64,000 nucleotides of DNA, taken from NCBI GenBank assembly GCA_043228905.1, contig JBHGNT010000002.1, forward strand, positions 26,474,001 to 26,538,000, in the 5' to 3' direction. The notes under the pieces were generated by a model that ran no database searches, was not told where the DNA came from, and saw only the letters and a program-made list of their open reading frames with translations. This stretch comes from Azolla caroliniana. Its lineage: Eukaryota; Polypodiophyta. The position numbers were made by a program, and so were the translations under genes. Position 1 is the first letter of the stretch. Every line of letters starts with the position of its first letter. Of this stretch, positions 12,101-24,743 are shown one piece after another.

Positions 12101-15100
12101 CATTATTGTTACAAATCACAGATTTTGTCCTTCTCCAATCAATGATATATTTTGTGAGTGGAGACCATTTTGATTCATTACTTGACCTTAAGAATTTAAT
12201 GGTGATGTGTGGCAAGTGTAGCAGATGGATACATGCTACAAATTAATTACTTGTTAAAAGCAAGAGGAGTCCATTATGGTCTCAAACTTGCCTTTCCATT
12301 CAAGCATTGGGCATGTTCGAATCCATAATGGACTTCTGGTTACAAACTCTAGATTTTCATTAATCTTCAGAGTGTTGATGTTTTGCATTCACACCTTGTT
12401 TGTTGATGATAGATACCAATCGTGGGCCAATCAATGCACATGTGAACCCTATTCTTAAGAGCTTCATATCCAGTATTTGCTTTACAATGCTCCACTATTT
12501 CAATTGGAAAGTACAACTTTCGGATCATATTAGTTAGTGTTAAAGGTAGCACCACACAAGCTTTTGTGTAAAGAGTTAGTAACCCAATGGTTGGGGCATT
12601 TATGTGTATAGTTGTGTGGGATAATTGTCCATTTCTTTAGTGCTCTCCCATGCAAAGTTCTTGGGTTTTTTCTTGGTTATATAAGTCCTCCAATGATTTT
12701 TAACTCTAATAGATAGGAGACTCTAGTTTCATTTATTCTTTATAGCAAAAAAAACTCCATTTATTTTGAATACAACGGAGATTGGAAGGCATATTTGATT
12801 TGGTTTGGACTTGAGCACATCTGATTAATTTCATGTATGTGTGTGAGAGAAAGCCCATATGGTTGTAGCTTAGTTGGTAAGGTTGTCTAGGAGCGACCAA
12901 AAAGTCAATGTGGCATCTAGTGAATTAAGGAAAAAGCAAAATAGGCATGATAGTCAAGCCTTGATCTCAAAGTTGGTAATCTAGTGGCTTACCATTAGTA
13001 ATTACCTCACTCTATTCTTGTCTAATTTCATTTTCATAAAATTCTAAGTTCTTGTTTTCTCTTATTCCTTGAAAAAACTCTTTATCTTGGTGTGATATGA
13101 CATATTCAAGGATAAAGGACATAAATTAATCAGACATTTTATTTTGGTGGTCAAACAAGTGGGAGATGTAGTTGATGCTTGATCTTATCAAATTTTGGAC
13201 TTTGCTTATTTTTTCCTACCAAATTATGGCTTTGTTTAGCTACAATCACAAAGAAAAACATTGATGCAAGTTTCTTTACCTATACAAACTAAAGAGAACC
13301 CATACGCTCATAAGGATTTATGGAGTTAGACTAAGTTTTTAGAAATGACCACCAATCTCTTGTAATATTTCTCAATGGAGTCTCTTCAATAACCTTATCA
13401 TTGAAGGTTGAACAAGAAAGGAAGGTACATAACTATAGTCTATGACGATGGATGGCAAAAAATCGTGAAACATACTTGGCATTCTAAATTGCCACTTCTA
13501 GCAAATATTTCCATTTGGGAAGTATTGATTGGGAGTTAGCTTCTTCTAAATTAGCTCTAACGAGAAGTAATATCTTGTTGGTTGGATATGTGAACTAGCA
13601 TTTTATCTTCTATCATGGCCAACATTGAGGGTTAACATCTGCAATGTAATATTTCAATTTTGACATTTTAGCATATTTCCACCTCATCCTTAGTGTCTCC
13701 TGTAATCAATCCTTAACTATCACAAATTCCATAACATCACTTTAGAGCTCCAATAGATCTTCTATTTATCATATTTTTAACCATTTCAAAATGTCAGGCA
13801 CCTAGCCAAATGAAAGAATTGTGCTCTTATTAGTTTTTTGTGCCTTGAATCCTACCTTCCAAACCTTGTTTTGAGAGTTTTTTATTGGGCATATGCTTGA
13901 TTTTTTTGATATATGTGTGTACTCTTGGCACACCTAGCACCTCTAAGGGGTTGCACATATGTTTCTAGTAGCATTATAGGACATGATGTTGACGATTTAA
14001 CTCCCAATTATCTACTGAACATATACTTGTGAATCTCATGTATTTTAATTCCATGCACTAAGTGAGATAGTTTCAGCCCACACTTCCAACTTCCACCCTA
14101 TAAAGTAACGCTTGGACCACTTAGCATTGATTAACACCAATCTCACTTTCCATCCACGAGTATCACTTTGCTTGCATTGATTCTCAAACATATAATAATT
14201 ATTCTAACTTTCTTGTACTCTAGACTCATAACATACATATTTGCCGATGGGTCATTAATACCAAGATATTGGAAACTTTGAACCACTTGTATTTGTTATA
14301 CCTTGTATGTAAAAGTGGAGTGGTCTTTGTTGGATTGCCGTTATTAGTAATTACCAAGATTTTGTTTTGTAAAAGAGAGAAAGATGTCCGCGAGAGACTA
14401 TTTGTGATATTAGATGGGGCCTATTCCATTGCGAGGATTGAACTTTGGTTCTCTCATTTTTATAGCTTTGATGTTACAATGAAAACCACCAACCTAATTG
14501 CCAAAGAGAAATGTAAACTATTTAAAGTGTTGGATGAAAAGAAAATGCTAAACCCTAAAATGGAAAACTAAGCAAGTTCGTAAATGTTGGTGTTGGCAAC
14601 GTGGTTAAGACCACAAAATTCATGGAAGTAACTGCTTTCAAATTTGCCACTATCTATCTACTACGAGAATAATGTAATTGAAGTGCTTCAAAGTTTCAAA
14701 AGATTTTGAAAATTCTGGTTAGAATATATTAAAATTAACATGGTTGAGTCATGGTAGTAACTACTCTCAAATTTGGTACAATGAAGACGGCAAAATTGAA
14801 GCACTTCATTATTTCAAACACATAGTTAGAGTCTTGTCTTACACATTTTGCATAACTTCGAATATATCAGAAGTATGACATGTTTACATAAATCGAAAGC
14901 AATACATTGAAATATAGATAGCAAAAAGAATATGTCCATGGGAGCCCAAAATGATATAATAAACAAGGTTGGACCTGTGATGAGAATCAAACATGCCTGC
15001 CGCCAATCTTTACGACTATCTTAAACACTCAAAAGTAGCTACTACAATGGATGAAATACTTTTCTAGTGTAAACTCTATGAATTGACTCAATCCCTTTGT

Positions 15101-17200
15101 CCACACAAATCCCTTATGCGTCACGTCAGACTCTTTTTTTAGCAACACCTTGCTCCTTGCCAATGGTAAACAAAATCTTGATAATTTGAGGAGTTGCAAA
15201 AATGGATTAGGGAATGTGATTCCAACTTCATGTTCTCGAGTTTTAGAGAATGATCCAAATTCAGACAATCTTTCTAGATTCACTCCGCTTTATGACCTTG
15301 CTTCCTATTGTGATTGCCATTGTAGCACGTATGTAACCTAACCCACAAGGGAAATGTGAAGTTTTGTTTTATAAAAGATTTTCTTCAATAGTATTAAGAA
15401 CAAAACCCGAAGGCTACAACTTGAACCTAGCTACCAAGGAGGTTACAACTTTTCCTATACAATGTTGTAAAATACAAGGATGTTTACATTTGTTGATATT
15501 CAAGAAAGAGTCCATGGAAAGTCGATATTGCCATTGAGGCTCTTGAGTTGACATTGTAAACAAGGGCACCTTTTTCCATAAGTGAAGAAGCTTTTTCCTT
15601 TTCTGGTTCACAGTATCTGGGGAACCCCGCATATTGTCATACTGGCCACAGACTACTGCAAGCAAGTTCTCCCATATCTCAAACAACACATCTGAGAGAT
15701 GAATGTCTACCCCATCATAAAGTCGGTTACATCGATATTTCCATAATGCCCATAATGTTATTGTGGTCACAGTTTTCCAAATTTGGACAGATCGCACCTA
15801 CTTGCGAGGTTGTTGGAAGGGACTAACTAATATCAATCTTCTATTATGTATTGTCATTGCCTCATGAACATCGTTTGCCTCATACAACATCAAGCCAGAA
15901 TGTTATAGGAAATGTGAACTTGACGTCATCCTAGATGTAAAACCCCATTGGCATCCATTACTTGCACAAAATATAGCTTTGCATTCCTTAGGTCAAGTAG
16001 TTTGCATTAATAGAGACATTCGCTATGAGTTTGAGCAAAGGAAATGTTTGAATGCATAATCTTAATTTGGTTGTGACAATGTACATAAAGGTAGTAAACA
16101 ATGGTCATAAGTTATAACATACATAAGGCAATGTATTGAACTATCCATTTTGATCAATGCAGGATGAGGTGTAAGATAGAGAGTTCTTGAAATTTTCATA
16201 GACAATTGATTAATGTCCAATTATTTCTACTAAAGGGCATTACATGTATGCATGAGCATTTGCCAAATTGTTTCGATCAAAGTGGGCATCATATATATAG
16301 AAAAAGGAACTTCCCAATCAACTCAAACAATTGGTATATGGTAATCATGCCCAATATAAGAATTAGGAGGTATATGAAATTGGATACTTACTCCATAGTA
16401 ACACACTATCCTAAAGGTCGCAAGTCATAATAAAAGCTCAGAACTCTATGTCACCCTCAAAAGAGTGACATCATGGTAATAACAACATGTAGGTGACAAT
16501 CAATTTTTCAAACTAGGCTTTTCAAAACAATAGATAGTTTTATACTACAAAAAGGGCATGTTAGACGATTGGTCCACATATGCATTAGACATTTGTTATC
16601 AAAATATTAATAATCGATCACAATATCATCAATTTGTAATGAGATGTGTAAAGTGCGAACATCGTGTAGGTGTTTATGTAGCTGGATAAAAACCACATCA
16701 AACAAATGTTATTGAATACTAAAAGTTGCCTAAGTGACGATTTTTATTTTTTTTAAACGAGCACATTGTCGATAGTTACAATAGCCAGAAAATCTTGCAT
16801 CAGGCAACTTGAATTGGTTTATTTTGCAATTCAGGGGATCTACAAGAGTCGAACACCACCATGGGCACAACAACATCATCGTACAAGATTGAGGTGGAGG
16901 GTAGAACGATGTATTGAATGACCACAACAGCGCTAGCAAGAGTATGAGATGGGGGGGGGGGGGGGGGGGAGACGAACAAAGATTGAAAAACACAAGTAGC
17001 GGACGAAGAAAACCCCGCTTTGGGAAATTCGAAGGTTTTAACATTAAGCAACAACAATATGTATTTTGAAACCAAGGCTAGTAGTGGGGGAGCTACAAGG
17101 ACAGTGGACGGCATTATGGGGTTGGGTGAGTGAAGGAGGAGGAGGTAGGTGAAGGGGGGGGGGGGGGGGGGGGAAGGGTAGCATCATGCATGTGAGGAGG
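9059..17200. other. AT-rich intergenic region
   Basis: No conserved exon was recognised. Contents: a (CATA)n run at 9129-9166; a roughly 103-bp direct duplication at 10222-10390; a stretch at 12862-12880 that matches the plant tRNA/SINE A-box pattern but has no clear B-box; diverged direct repeats at 14600-14820; and a LINE tail on the minus strand at 15414-15830. Poly-G runs appear at 16951-16969 and 17153-17173. Other open frames are short, lack known motifs and mostly start at non-ATG codons. Confidence 0.6.
15414..15830 (-). mobile_element. LINE (non-LTR retrotransposon) 3'-end fragment
   Basis: A 127-codon open frame on the minus strand contains VWKTV/IWKTV-type text followed by ITLWALWKYRCNRLYDG. 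This is the conserved tryptophan-rich segment found after the reverse-transcriptase zinc-binding (zf-RVT) domain in plant LINEs. The same segment (IIIWVLWTSRCRRIF) occurs in the fragment at 36953-37564. The frame opens without an ATG, and a stop lies just upstream, so this is a relic and not a gene. Confidence 0.55.
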
Positions 17201-17212
17201 AAGTAAAAGGGT

Positions 17213-17567
17213 CACGTGATAGACAGGAGAGGGGAGCCCTACCACACTCTCAGCTGAGTGGGACCCCCCCCCTTTTCTTCTTTCTCCATACGCCCAATTT
17301 GATTGTGTGTGTGTGGTGACCAAACGAACAACGACCAACGCCAATAGCGACACAAATATGTATGTATGTATAACAAAGCGATTGGGGGGGATGCAAATGC
17401 ACGTGGGTTTCCCAACTCCTCATAACAAACTTTTGTTTCCACAAGAGAGAAGGAGAGAGAGAGAGGGGGGGGGATGATGTGTGTCACGTGACTCCTGCGG
17501 CTTTTTGTTTTGTCGCCTTCCTCCTCCTCTTTTTTTAACAGCTGTCGACATCACGCGCCCTCACGTG
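17213..17567 (+). promoter_or_regulatory. Cluster of four G-boxes (CACGTG) upstream of BIM gene
   Basis: CACGTG occurs at 17213-17218, 17400-17405, 17485-17490 and 17562-17567, twice as the 8-bp palindrome TCACGTGA. They fall in a GC-rich, poly-G/poly-C-rich interval just before the presumed leader of a bHLH gene. G-boxes are targets of plant bHLH and bZIP factors, so auto- or cross-regulation is a reasonable inference. Confidence 0.6.
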
Positions 17568-17996
17568 CCTCCTCCCCACCCCCCCCCCCCCCATTCTTCT
17601 TCATTGCTTCCTTCTTCTTCTTCTTCTTCTTCTCCTCCTCCTTCATGGCCCTCTTCGATCGCTGTTCTTCCCCCCCTTTCTTCTTCTGATTCTCCCTGCA
17701 ATCGTTTCTTCCTGCTTCCGCTTCTCCTGATTCTCCCTGCAATCGCTTCTTCCTACTTCTTCTTTGACCTTCATTCTTTGTCGTTCTTCTTCTTCTCTCT
17801 TCATCCTTTGTTGTTCCTTCTCAAACTCTTGATTCTCCTCCGCGTTACCTTTCCTTCTCCGTTTCCCGATTCTTCTTCTCATTCTTTCTTTCGTTCTTTC
17901 CTCTCCGTTCTCTTTACAACATCACAAGGTCATCGCTCCGTCAGGATCTCTGCAACAGATGATTCAACTAATCCAACACCTGTAAAATTAGCTTCC

Positions 17997-18077
17997 ATGG
18001 ATTCCGATCGACCTAAACATACCTCTAATCCGACAGATTGTCTGTCAGGAATATTTGAGATTACCACCAAGCATTGA
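17997..18077 (+). other. Possible 26-codon uORF in BIM leader
   Basis: An ATG-started frame (MDSDRPKHTSNP...) ends at a TGA 34 bp before a consensus 5'-UTR donor (CAA|GTAAGT at 18111). The downstream acceptor is a TAG/CAG tandem at 18362-18367. The main ATG lies at 18456. Transcription start is not known, so presence in the mRNA is inferred. Confidence 0.4.
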
Positions 18078-18455
18078 ACACTGCATAGACAATGCTGCAG
18101 ATCAGTACAAGTAAGTAATACAATTCTCTCCTGCGATCATGCTTCTTGAACTTTATTCGAATTCTTTATGTTCTAATCCGCTCTGGTAATCTTGCTTCTT
18201 TAACTTTTCGTCGAATTGTTTATGTTCTGATAGATTTTCCATAACTAGAAAGCAACAGAATGTTAATCATTTCTTCTCAATGTTTTGTCAGAGAAATCAA
18301 GTATAAGGATAATTTCTTTAAATTTCATGATTCCGTGGTCTATCGTGATTGTTTATTATTTTAGCAGGATCATTGGAATGGTGGTGATAAGGCATGTTAA
18401 TGCTAAATTCTGACTATTTATTAGTACGGTTTCGTAGAACCTGCACACCAACATA

Positions 18456-21400
18456 ATGTCTCAGTTAGAGATCACAAGTAATCCTCACAAATTCGCGCAG
18501 AATATCATCAACAGCAATTCGCTTCAAAATGATTCTTCTTTAGTTTTGGATAATTTGGTCGAGGTCAATCAAGACTCACCTTCTACTGCAGAATTAGCAG
18601 ATCATGATTCAGGTTCGTATTTAAATTTCTTTCCTTTGATCATATTCCAGTTCTTTTGCATTCTTTGCTTTTAACGTGTAATTCACATTTTCAGGATTAT
18701 TCCCTTCTTTGCCATCTGTCTCTCGATCTGTCTTTGCTTTACGATTTCTTTTTCTCTTTGCTTTTTCCTAATCGTTCGTTTCTTTTTTCTTTATCTTTCC
18801 TTTGATTTTTCTTTTCTTGCTTTCTCTGTTATATCTCTCTTTCTTTGCGTTATCTTTTTTCCCATTTCGGCCTTCCTTTTTTGAAACTAGTTTAATCAAG
18901 GCAGGTGATAACGTTATTTTGGCAGGAAAAGAAGCAACGATCCATGATTTCTTGTCTCTCTCTGGAACTGCAGGGAGCGCCTCGTCGGCTATACTTACTG
19001 TAGCGAAAAATGGTATGCTTAATTTGTTTTTACTACATGCGAGTATCTGGACATTCCATTAACAATTTGCCACTATTAAGTCATTAAATTCATTTTGATT
19101 TTTCAATTTCATATTCATTCTGTGGTGCGTAAACATGCCAATGTGAAGAATTTCCCAAGTTAATATTGACAATCATACACTTAATGATTCTGTTGTCATT
19201 TTGGAGGTTGTCTTGGGTAAGTTGGTAAAAGTTTCATATTTTGGGAATATCTAGTTGGAGGCTGCAACGAGCCCTATGAAAACTCTGCCCAAACGTATCA
19301 TGTAGCATACTATTAGACAGACATTGATGTATAGTCCAAGTATGGCATAAATTTATGCATCTTTTCCACTCAAGTAGTGGAGCTTTTCCTGATTTTATCA
19401 AACACAACCTCAGATTCTACCACCAATCCTCTGTTAAGCATTTCGTAAGTTGCCATTGACATCCATGCAATTTGATCTTGATCTTCTTCAAAGTTCCAAT
19501 TTAAAGCTGCATATCTTGAGATTGTCTTATAACACATTTCAATTTTGATCTGCTCAGAAGTACCAGTACTAAGCATTTCCTACAGCATAAATAAATCTCA
19601 ATTTTGATGTTATACCAATTGATCTGTGATGCTCAGCAGTAGCGCTAGTAAGCACGTTTGAAGTAATTTATTCATACATCCAAGCTTGACTTACAAATTG
19701 ATTGACCTGTGATGCTTAAAAAGTGCCAATGTCGAGCATTTCCTAAGTTATGTATAGAAGGAAAATGAAGTAATTGTATGCATGTTAATGTTTGTGAGTG
19801 AGTTTTTCAGGATCTCAGAGTTCTAGTGTTACAACACAAGATTTGCTTCAGCCATTGCAGAAGCACTTAAATCCCATAGCTAGCAACAGCCTCAATCTGT
19901 TACCTAATGGATTTGTACTCGGTGCTGGGAACACTCAGAACAGTACCTTAGAGTATAGTTGTAGCCAGCAGCAAATACCATATGCTCTTGTTAATGGAAC
20001 CTTGGAGATTGCGTCAAACCATCAGTCAAAATACAAGACTCCAAATGTGAATTTTCTTTCAAAATCGCATGTTACACATGGAATGCCTCTTAACAAGTAA
20101 GAATTGGTATCCATTTCTTTTCATTGCATGAATACACTGCTGTCATTTACCATTAAAATATTGCAAAATTTGAAGGCACTGGCAAAAAGGGAGTTTAGAT
20201 ATATCTGATAGCAATAAGAGAATAAAGGCACTCTCAGAAGATGATGACGACGACGATGATGAATCAATGGATCAATATGGTTGCAACCCAAAGAAAGAGG
20301 ATCACATTCGAAAATGTAGGTTAAGTTAGTCACTATTTCTATAAACAAAGCTTTTCAACCACATTATTCAACACATTTGTCTTTACTTCATAATAACATT
20401 TCAACACATAATTGCAACCCAAGGAAAGAGGAGCACATTCAAAAGTGTAGGTTAAGTTCATCACTTATTTTCTAAACAAAGCATTTGAACCACATTATTA
20501 AATGCAGTTGTCCTTGCTTCATAATAGCATTTCAACACATATAGCAAATTTTTGAATCCGACATTAATTGCTTCATAGTAATGCTGTAGAAACACATAAT
20601 CAAGGTAAGAGGATGTAGCGAGCCATAACTATTTCTAGTGTTTCCAGCTGATTCAGTACAACAGGAAGGGCGGCGGAATATGGATGGCAATGGAAAGGGA
20701 ATGACCCCAAGGTCCAAACATTCTGCCACAGAACAACGAAGACGAAGTAAAATCAATGACAGGTACCACAGAAAATGCATGAGGAGATTATGTGGCCTAT
20801 AGGGTGAATAATATTCTATCAGGCCATGTGCACTATTTTGTGTTGTTTCAGCACTCTTTTCCCAATAAATCTGCCATAAGCTTGCAGGTTTCAGATGCTA
20901 CGACAAATGTTGCCAAATGCCAACCAGAAAAGGGATAAAGCTTCATTCTTACTAGAGGTAATTAGAACTTAGTTATTTCAAAACTTTCATTTATTGTGTG
21001 TAGTAACGAGCAAGGAAAACATACAGAGCACTTTATCGCATTCGGCTATTTTGCAAGGATTTTGAATTTTTTCGGTTATTTCCATGAGAAAGAAATTTCC
21101 CAAGTTACAATAATTAAGAGTTACTAGTAATGCCCGTCAAAAATAAAGTAAATTTTATGACATTGTGAAAGATTGCCCCAATTTTCTATATCGTTAGGGT
21201 ATCAATAAATTCGTCCAAGCATTATTATAAACAGTAACTTCTTGAAGTTCCTTATTTCGATACCCTGGTACTAAGTGTGTTTCGTGGTGTAGAACCTAGA
21301 CCTTTTGTAAGATTTTTTGAATTGGTATAAGTGGTAGATAGTTTCGTATATTGCTATGGTCTTGCTTGGGGAGACTGTGGTGGTCTTAGTTGGCTGTATT

Positions 21401-23028
21401 GTATTGGTTAGTCTCGTACTCTATGTCTTCCTTGTCTAGGTTGTGGTTTTTAGTCTCATATTTTCCTATGGTCTTGCTTGGCTAGGTTATTCAATACATA
21501 CAAATGCTGCATGAAAAGGTCAAAAGATATGAGACTGGAGAACATGGGATATTGCAGCAAGAAAGGACAAAACTCATCTCATGGGATGTGGGTGACCAAA
21601 TTATCATTTGAATGGAAGTTATAAGTGTGTTTGTGCATATGTTAATTTTTAAACAATGTTGGCTATCGTGGGAACTTATCGCAGAAGAATTCTGGGCATC
21701 GAGAGACAACTCCTAACAGTTCATATGTTCCATTGGTCTCCACCTTAAACTATAACACAAGGGAAATTTCAGATTCAAATGGATGTATGGAAAAAAGTCC
21801 ACTGAGAACAAATGAGAATACAGTTGCAGCCTCTGAATTGTTAGTCTCTAAACCTGCATCATTAACTTTCCCTCAACATCAATCGATAATATCTACATCA
21901 GAGCAAGCTAATTCTATTCCTATGTTTCGTGCTGCTAATAATAATAATATGTTTGGTCATGGCATTTACAATGATGAAGTCAAGGCCAAGAGCTCTCTGC
22001 TTAGCTTACAACAGTCAAATAACCATTTGGCATCTCAAACTTCAAGTTATGTTTTGGATCATGAACACGAGAAATTCAGAAGTTCGGAGAATAATCTAGC
22101 TGTTACAAATCATCAGAGATCAGATAACGAACTGGAGGATAGTAAAAGATCCAACTGTCAACTTAAAGAATTATACCGTCCTGATGCAATAAAGCATTCT
22201 GGGAATAATGATGACAGTTCAGTACACGTTTCTGATGGGGCCAAAGAAGAAAGAAGAGCACGGTGTCAATATGATAGGCCGAAAGATGCGCGAATGGCTG
22301 AAAATAACCAAGATCCTCCAGCAATTCTTGGTGGTGTCATTAACATATCTAGTGCTTATTCACAAGGGTGAGTGACTCATGCAATGTTATTTTTTTCATA
22401 AGTTGTACTTTTTGGGGAACGCCCAACCTCAGATTTTGTTTAGCCCCCCCCAACCCCTGAAGAAAAAGAAAACCCAGAGAGAGAGAGACTCTAGGGTAAC
22501 TGGGAATTCTTCCGTGTTTATGATTTTAGAATTTTTCTAAGGTTTTATGTGTTGTTTTAACTTCGTTTTTTTCTTCTGATGATGCCACAGACGGTAGGGT
22601 AATTGGGAATTCTTCCGTGTTTAGGATTTTAGAAATTTTCTAAGGTTTTGTGTGTTGGTTTAACTTCGTTTTTTTCTTCTAATGGGCATCATCTCAGCAG
22701 GTTGCTTGACACATTAACAAGGGCATTACAGAGTTCTGGAATAGATTTGGGCCAAGCAACAATATCAGTGAAGATAGATTTGGGTAAACCTAGTGATACA
22801 GTCGGGACAAACTCAAATATGGTATGGGTACATAGATATTAACTATACGTCAATTTTTTAAGTTTTATTCACCGTTCAAATACAGTCCTCTTTATTAATT
22901 GATACATTGTTTTTCGTTAACAGTCAGCATTGCACATGGAAATGCCATCTTCACAAAGTAAAGAAACTAGTGTTTCAAAAGAACCACAAGAACCAAGGAA
23001 AAGGCCCAAGTTTGAGATTGATACATAA
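18456..23028 (+). CDS. BIM-type bHLH transcription factor (BES1-interacting Myc-like)
   Basis: Ten coding exons join in phase: 18456-18612, 18905-19012, 19811-20096, 20176-20315, 20648-20762, 20888-20957, 21486-21587, 21685-22367, 22701-22821, 22924-23028, giving 628 residues. An in-frame TAG at 18435 fixes the start. The bHLH (about residues 252-310) begins PRSKHSATEQRRRSKINDR; the basic region shows His255, Glu259 and Arg263, the H-E-R set that reads CACGTG-type E-boxes. This signature and the C-terminal LLDTLTRALQSSGIDL block are typical of Arabidopsis BIM1-3, which partner BES1/BZR1 in brassinosteroid responses and act in the nucleus. HDFLSL lies near residues 66-71 and an acidic run (EDDDDDDDE) precedes the bHLH. 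The large exon at 21685 is Ser/Asn-rich. Two choices stay open: acceptor 18905 or 18926, and acceptor 20648 or 20657; all keep frame. A 5'-UTR intron is likely (18111 to about 18364). Confidence 0.88.
22492..22695 (+). repeat. 103-bp tandem duplication at an intron 3' end
   Basis: Two copies offset by 103 bp (TAGGGTAACTGGGAATTCTT and TAGGGTAATTGGGAATTCTT) both include the T-rich tract CTTCGTTTTTTTCTTCT. Only the second leads to the real acceptor before 22701; the first leads to a CAG at 22590 that would be a decoy. Confidence 0.8.
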
Positions 23029-23140
23029 ACGGCTCCCATACCGACAGATGAATCTTGCGACCTACTGGTATTTTAACGGTAGCTTTGAGGCAGGTTCTTT
23101 CCTTTCAAAGAAATATTTGGCGGGTCTCCTAATGAAGCAA

Positions 23141-23300
23141 TCAGAACAAGATACATTATATGTGCACGAGTTGGATACTTTCGTGAATCAGTCAAAACGA
23201 GATATATTTTGTATGTGTACGAGTTGGATACTTTTGTGAAGCAGTCAGAACAAGATACATTTTATATGTGTACGAGTTGGATACTTTTGTGAAGTAGTCT
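23141..23300 (+). repeat. Three-copy minisatellite in BIM 3' region
   Basis: Three units of 51-53 bp (core GAGTTGGATACTTTTGTGAA) start near 23141, 23192 and 23245, about 110 bp after the BIM stop codon. They probably lie in the 3' UTR. No reading-frame constraint is seen. Confidence 0.8.
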
Positions 23301-24743
23301 TTATGAAGAGAAGACTTTCAACGAGGAGGCAATTCCATTGTATGGTATTTCAGCAAACAGCATAAAACTAAGCATCTCTTACTGATCTTTATAAAGCCAT
23401 GGAAACCATGATATTCCCTAAGGAGTTTATAAGGAGAGGCCAAGTCAACAAAGAAGGGTATGTCATAGACAAAAGGATGAAAAAATAATCTGGTCGTATG
23501 CAAAAGTAGTTTGTAACGAAAGGAAAATGTTATTCTATGTATGTGCATTCAAAATTGGTCACAGGGGTGTATATCCATATATAATATGTATGATTGAAAC
23601 TTGTCTCAGCAGCTTTATGTAAAAGATCAGAATAGAATTTTCTTGCTGAAACTTGTCAAACCAAAATTGAGTTGGTTTATGTATCAGAAGAATAGGGTTT
23701 CTCCCACTAAAAGTTTGTTGAACCCAAACTACAAGGCTCATGCATTTTCTTTTTGTTTCCAAAATGAAATTCAACCGCAACTCTATGTGAGGATTGTTCA
23801 TTAAATCTGAATTTGCACTATCCAAACAACTGCAATGGTGTGTGCAATATTACAGCATGTTTCTTGTTTCTATCATAAACTGCAACCTCCATTGTGGCAT
23901 GTGTCCTTTCATAACTTCACCCTTGCGACCATACCTGTATCTATATAACATCAGCATTATTTATGGTTGAGACTAGGATGGTATATGATCGACACTATGC
24001 AAACAAGTGCAATGTTTCTATCATAAACCACAACCTCCACTGCAGCCAGTGTTCCTTTCATCACTTCACCCTCGTGACCATACTCCCCTTTATATATATA
24101 AACGTCCACCAATCCCTAGTCAGCATTACTTATGGTTGAGACTAGGATGGTATATAATCGTATTCAAGTCCCCAATATCCATGGCAAATCCTTTCTTTCA
24201 CAGTAGTTGTCTCTAGCTCAAAAAATCCTTTCTAGCACACCATTTGTTCAAGGTTGGTGCTAAGATCAGACAAATAGAGAGGTTTGTAGCTCTGCCTCAA
24301 AAAAGGTCGAAGGTTCTTCAATATCTTTGGAAATATTGACTAGGTTCTTAATTTCAATACCTAGGTTCTCAATATTTCAAAGCTAGGTTCTTAATTTCAT
24401 GAAACAGATAACTATGCCTATCGTACACACATTTAACTCCCTTGCACTGCACACTCTTACCCACATCTATTGCTTTAAGAAACATTGTCAATCCATAACT
24501 ATTTGTGTGCATAATTTTATATTTACAAATGTGAAAATTATTGCTAGGAACTACATTACAAAAAGACATCTACATTGAAAAAAATGATTCTTACACGAAA
24601 TGAAGAGATTCTAAATGTTCAAGAAATAAAATTTTCTAATGAAAATTTAAGAATCTGGCTCACATATGTGTAATGAATTATTCAACAGATAAAAAGACCA
24701 ACAGGATCCTCAGAATAATCTGAAACAAAATCATCAATGAAAG
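23301..24743. other. Convergent intergenic region between BIM and VPS51
   Basis: The 3' ends of BIM (+) and VPS51 (-) face each other here. A diverged tandem duplication of about 148 bp spans roughly 23840-24165, marked by TTTCTATCATAAAC at 23866 and 24014 and by GGTTGAGACTAGGATGGTAT in each copy. No coding exon is recognised. Confidence 0.6.

Noticed and set aside
12195-12250. PHD-like CGKCSRWIH peptide
   Set aside because: Only half a finger, followed at once by a stop; no flanking exon supports a gene.
12862-12990. Possible tRNA gene or SINE (TAGCTTAGTTGG A-box)
   Set aside because: No GGTTCGA-type B-box at the right distance and no cloverleaf; at best a SINE relic.
16951-17173. Poly-G runs as possible G-quadruplex or CRISPR-like repeats
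   Set aside because: Simple homopolymer runs without spacing structure; G-quadruplex potential is possible but not specific.
17481-18077. 198-codon open frame upstream of BIM
   Set aside because: It opens at GTG, is Ser/Leu/Phe low-complexity from CTT/TTC repeats, and coincides with the pyrimidine-rich leader of the bHLH gene.
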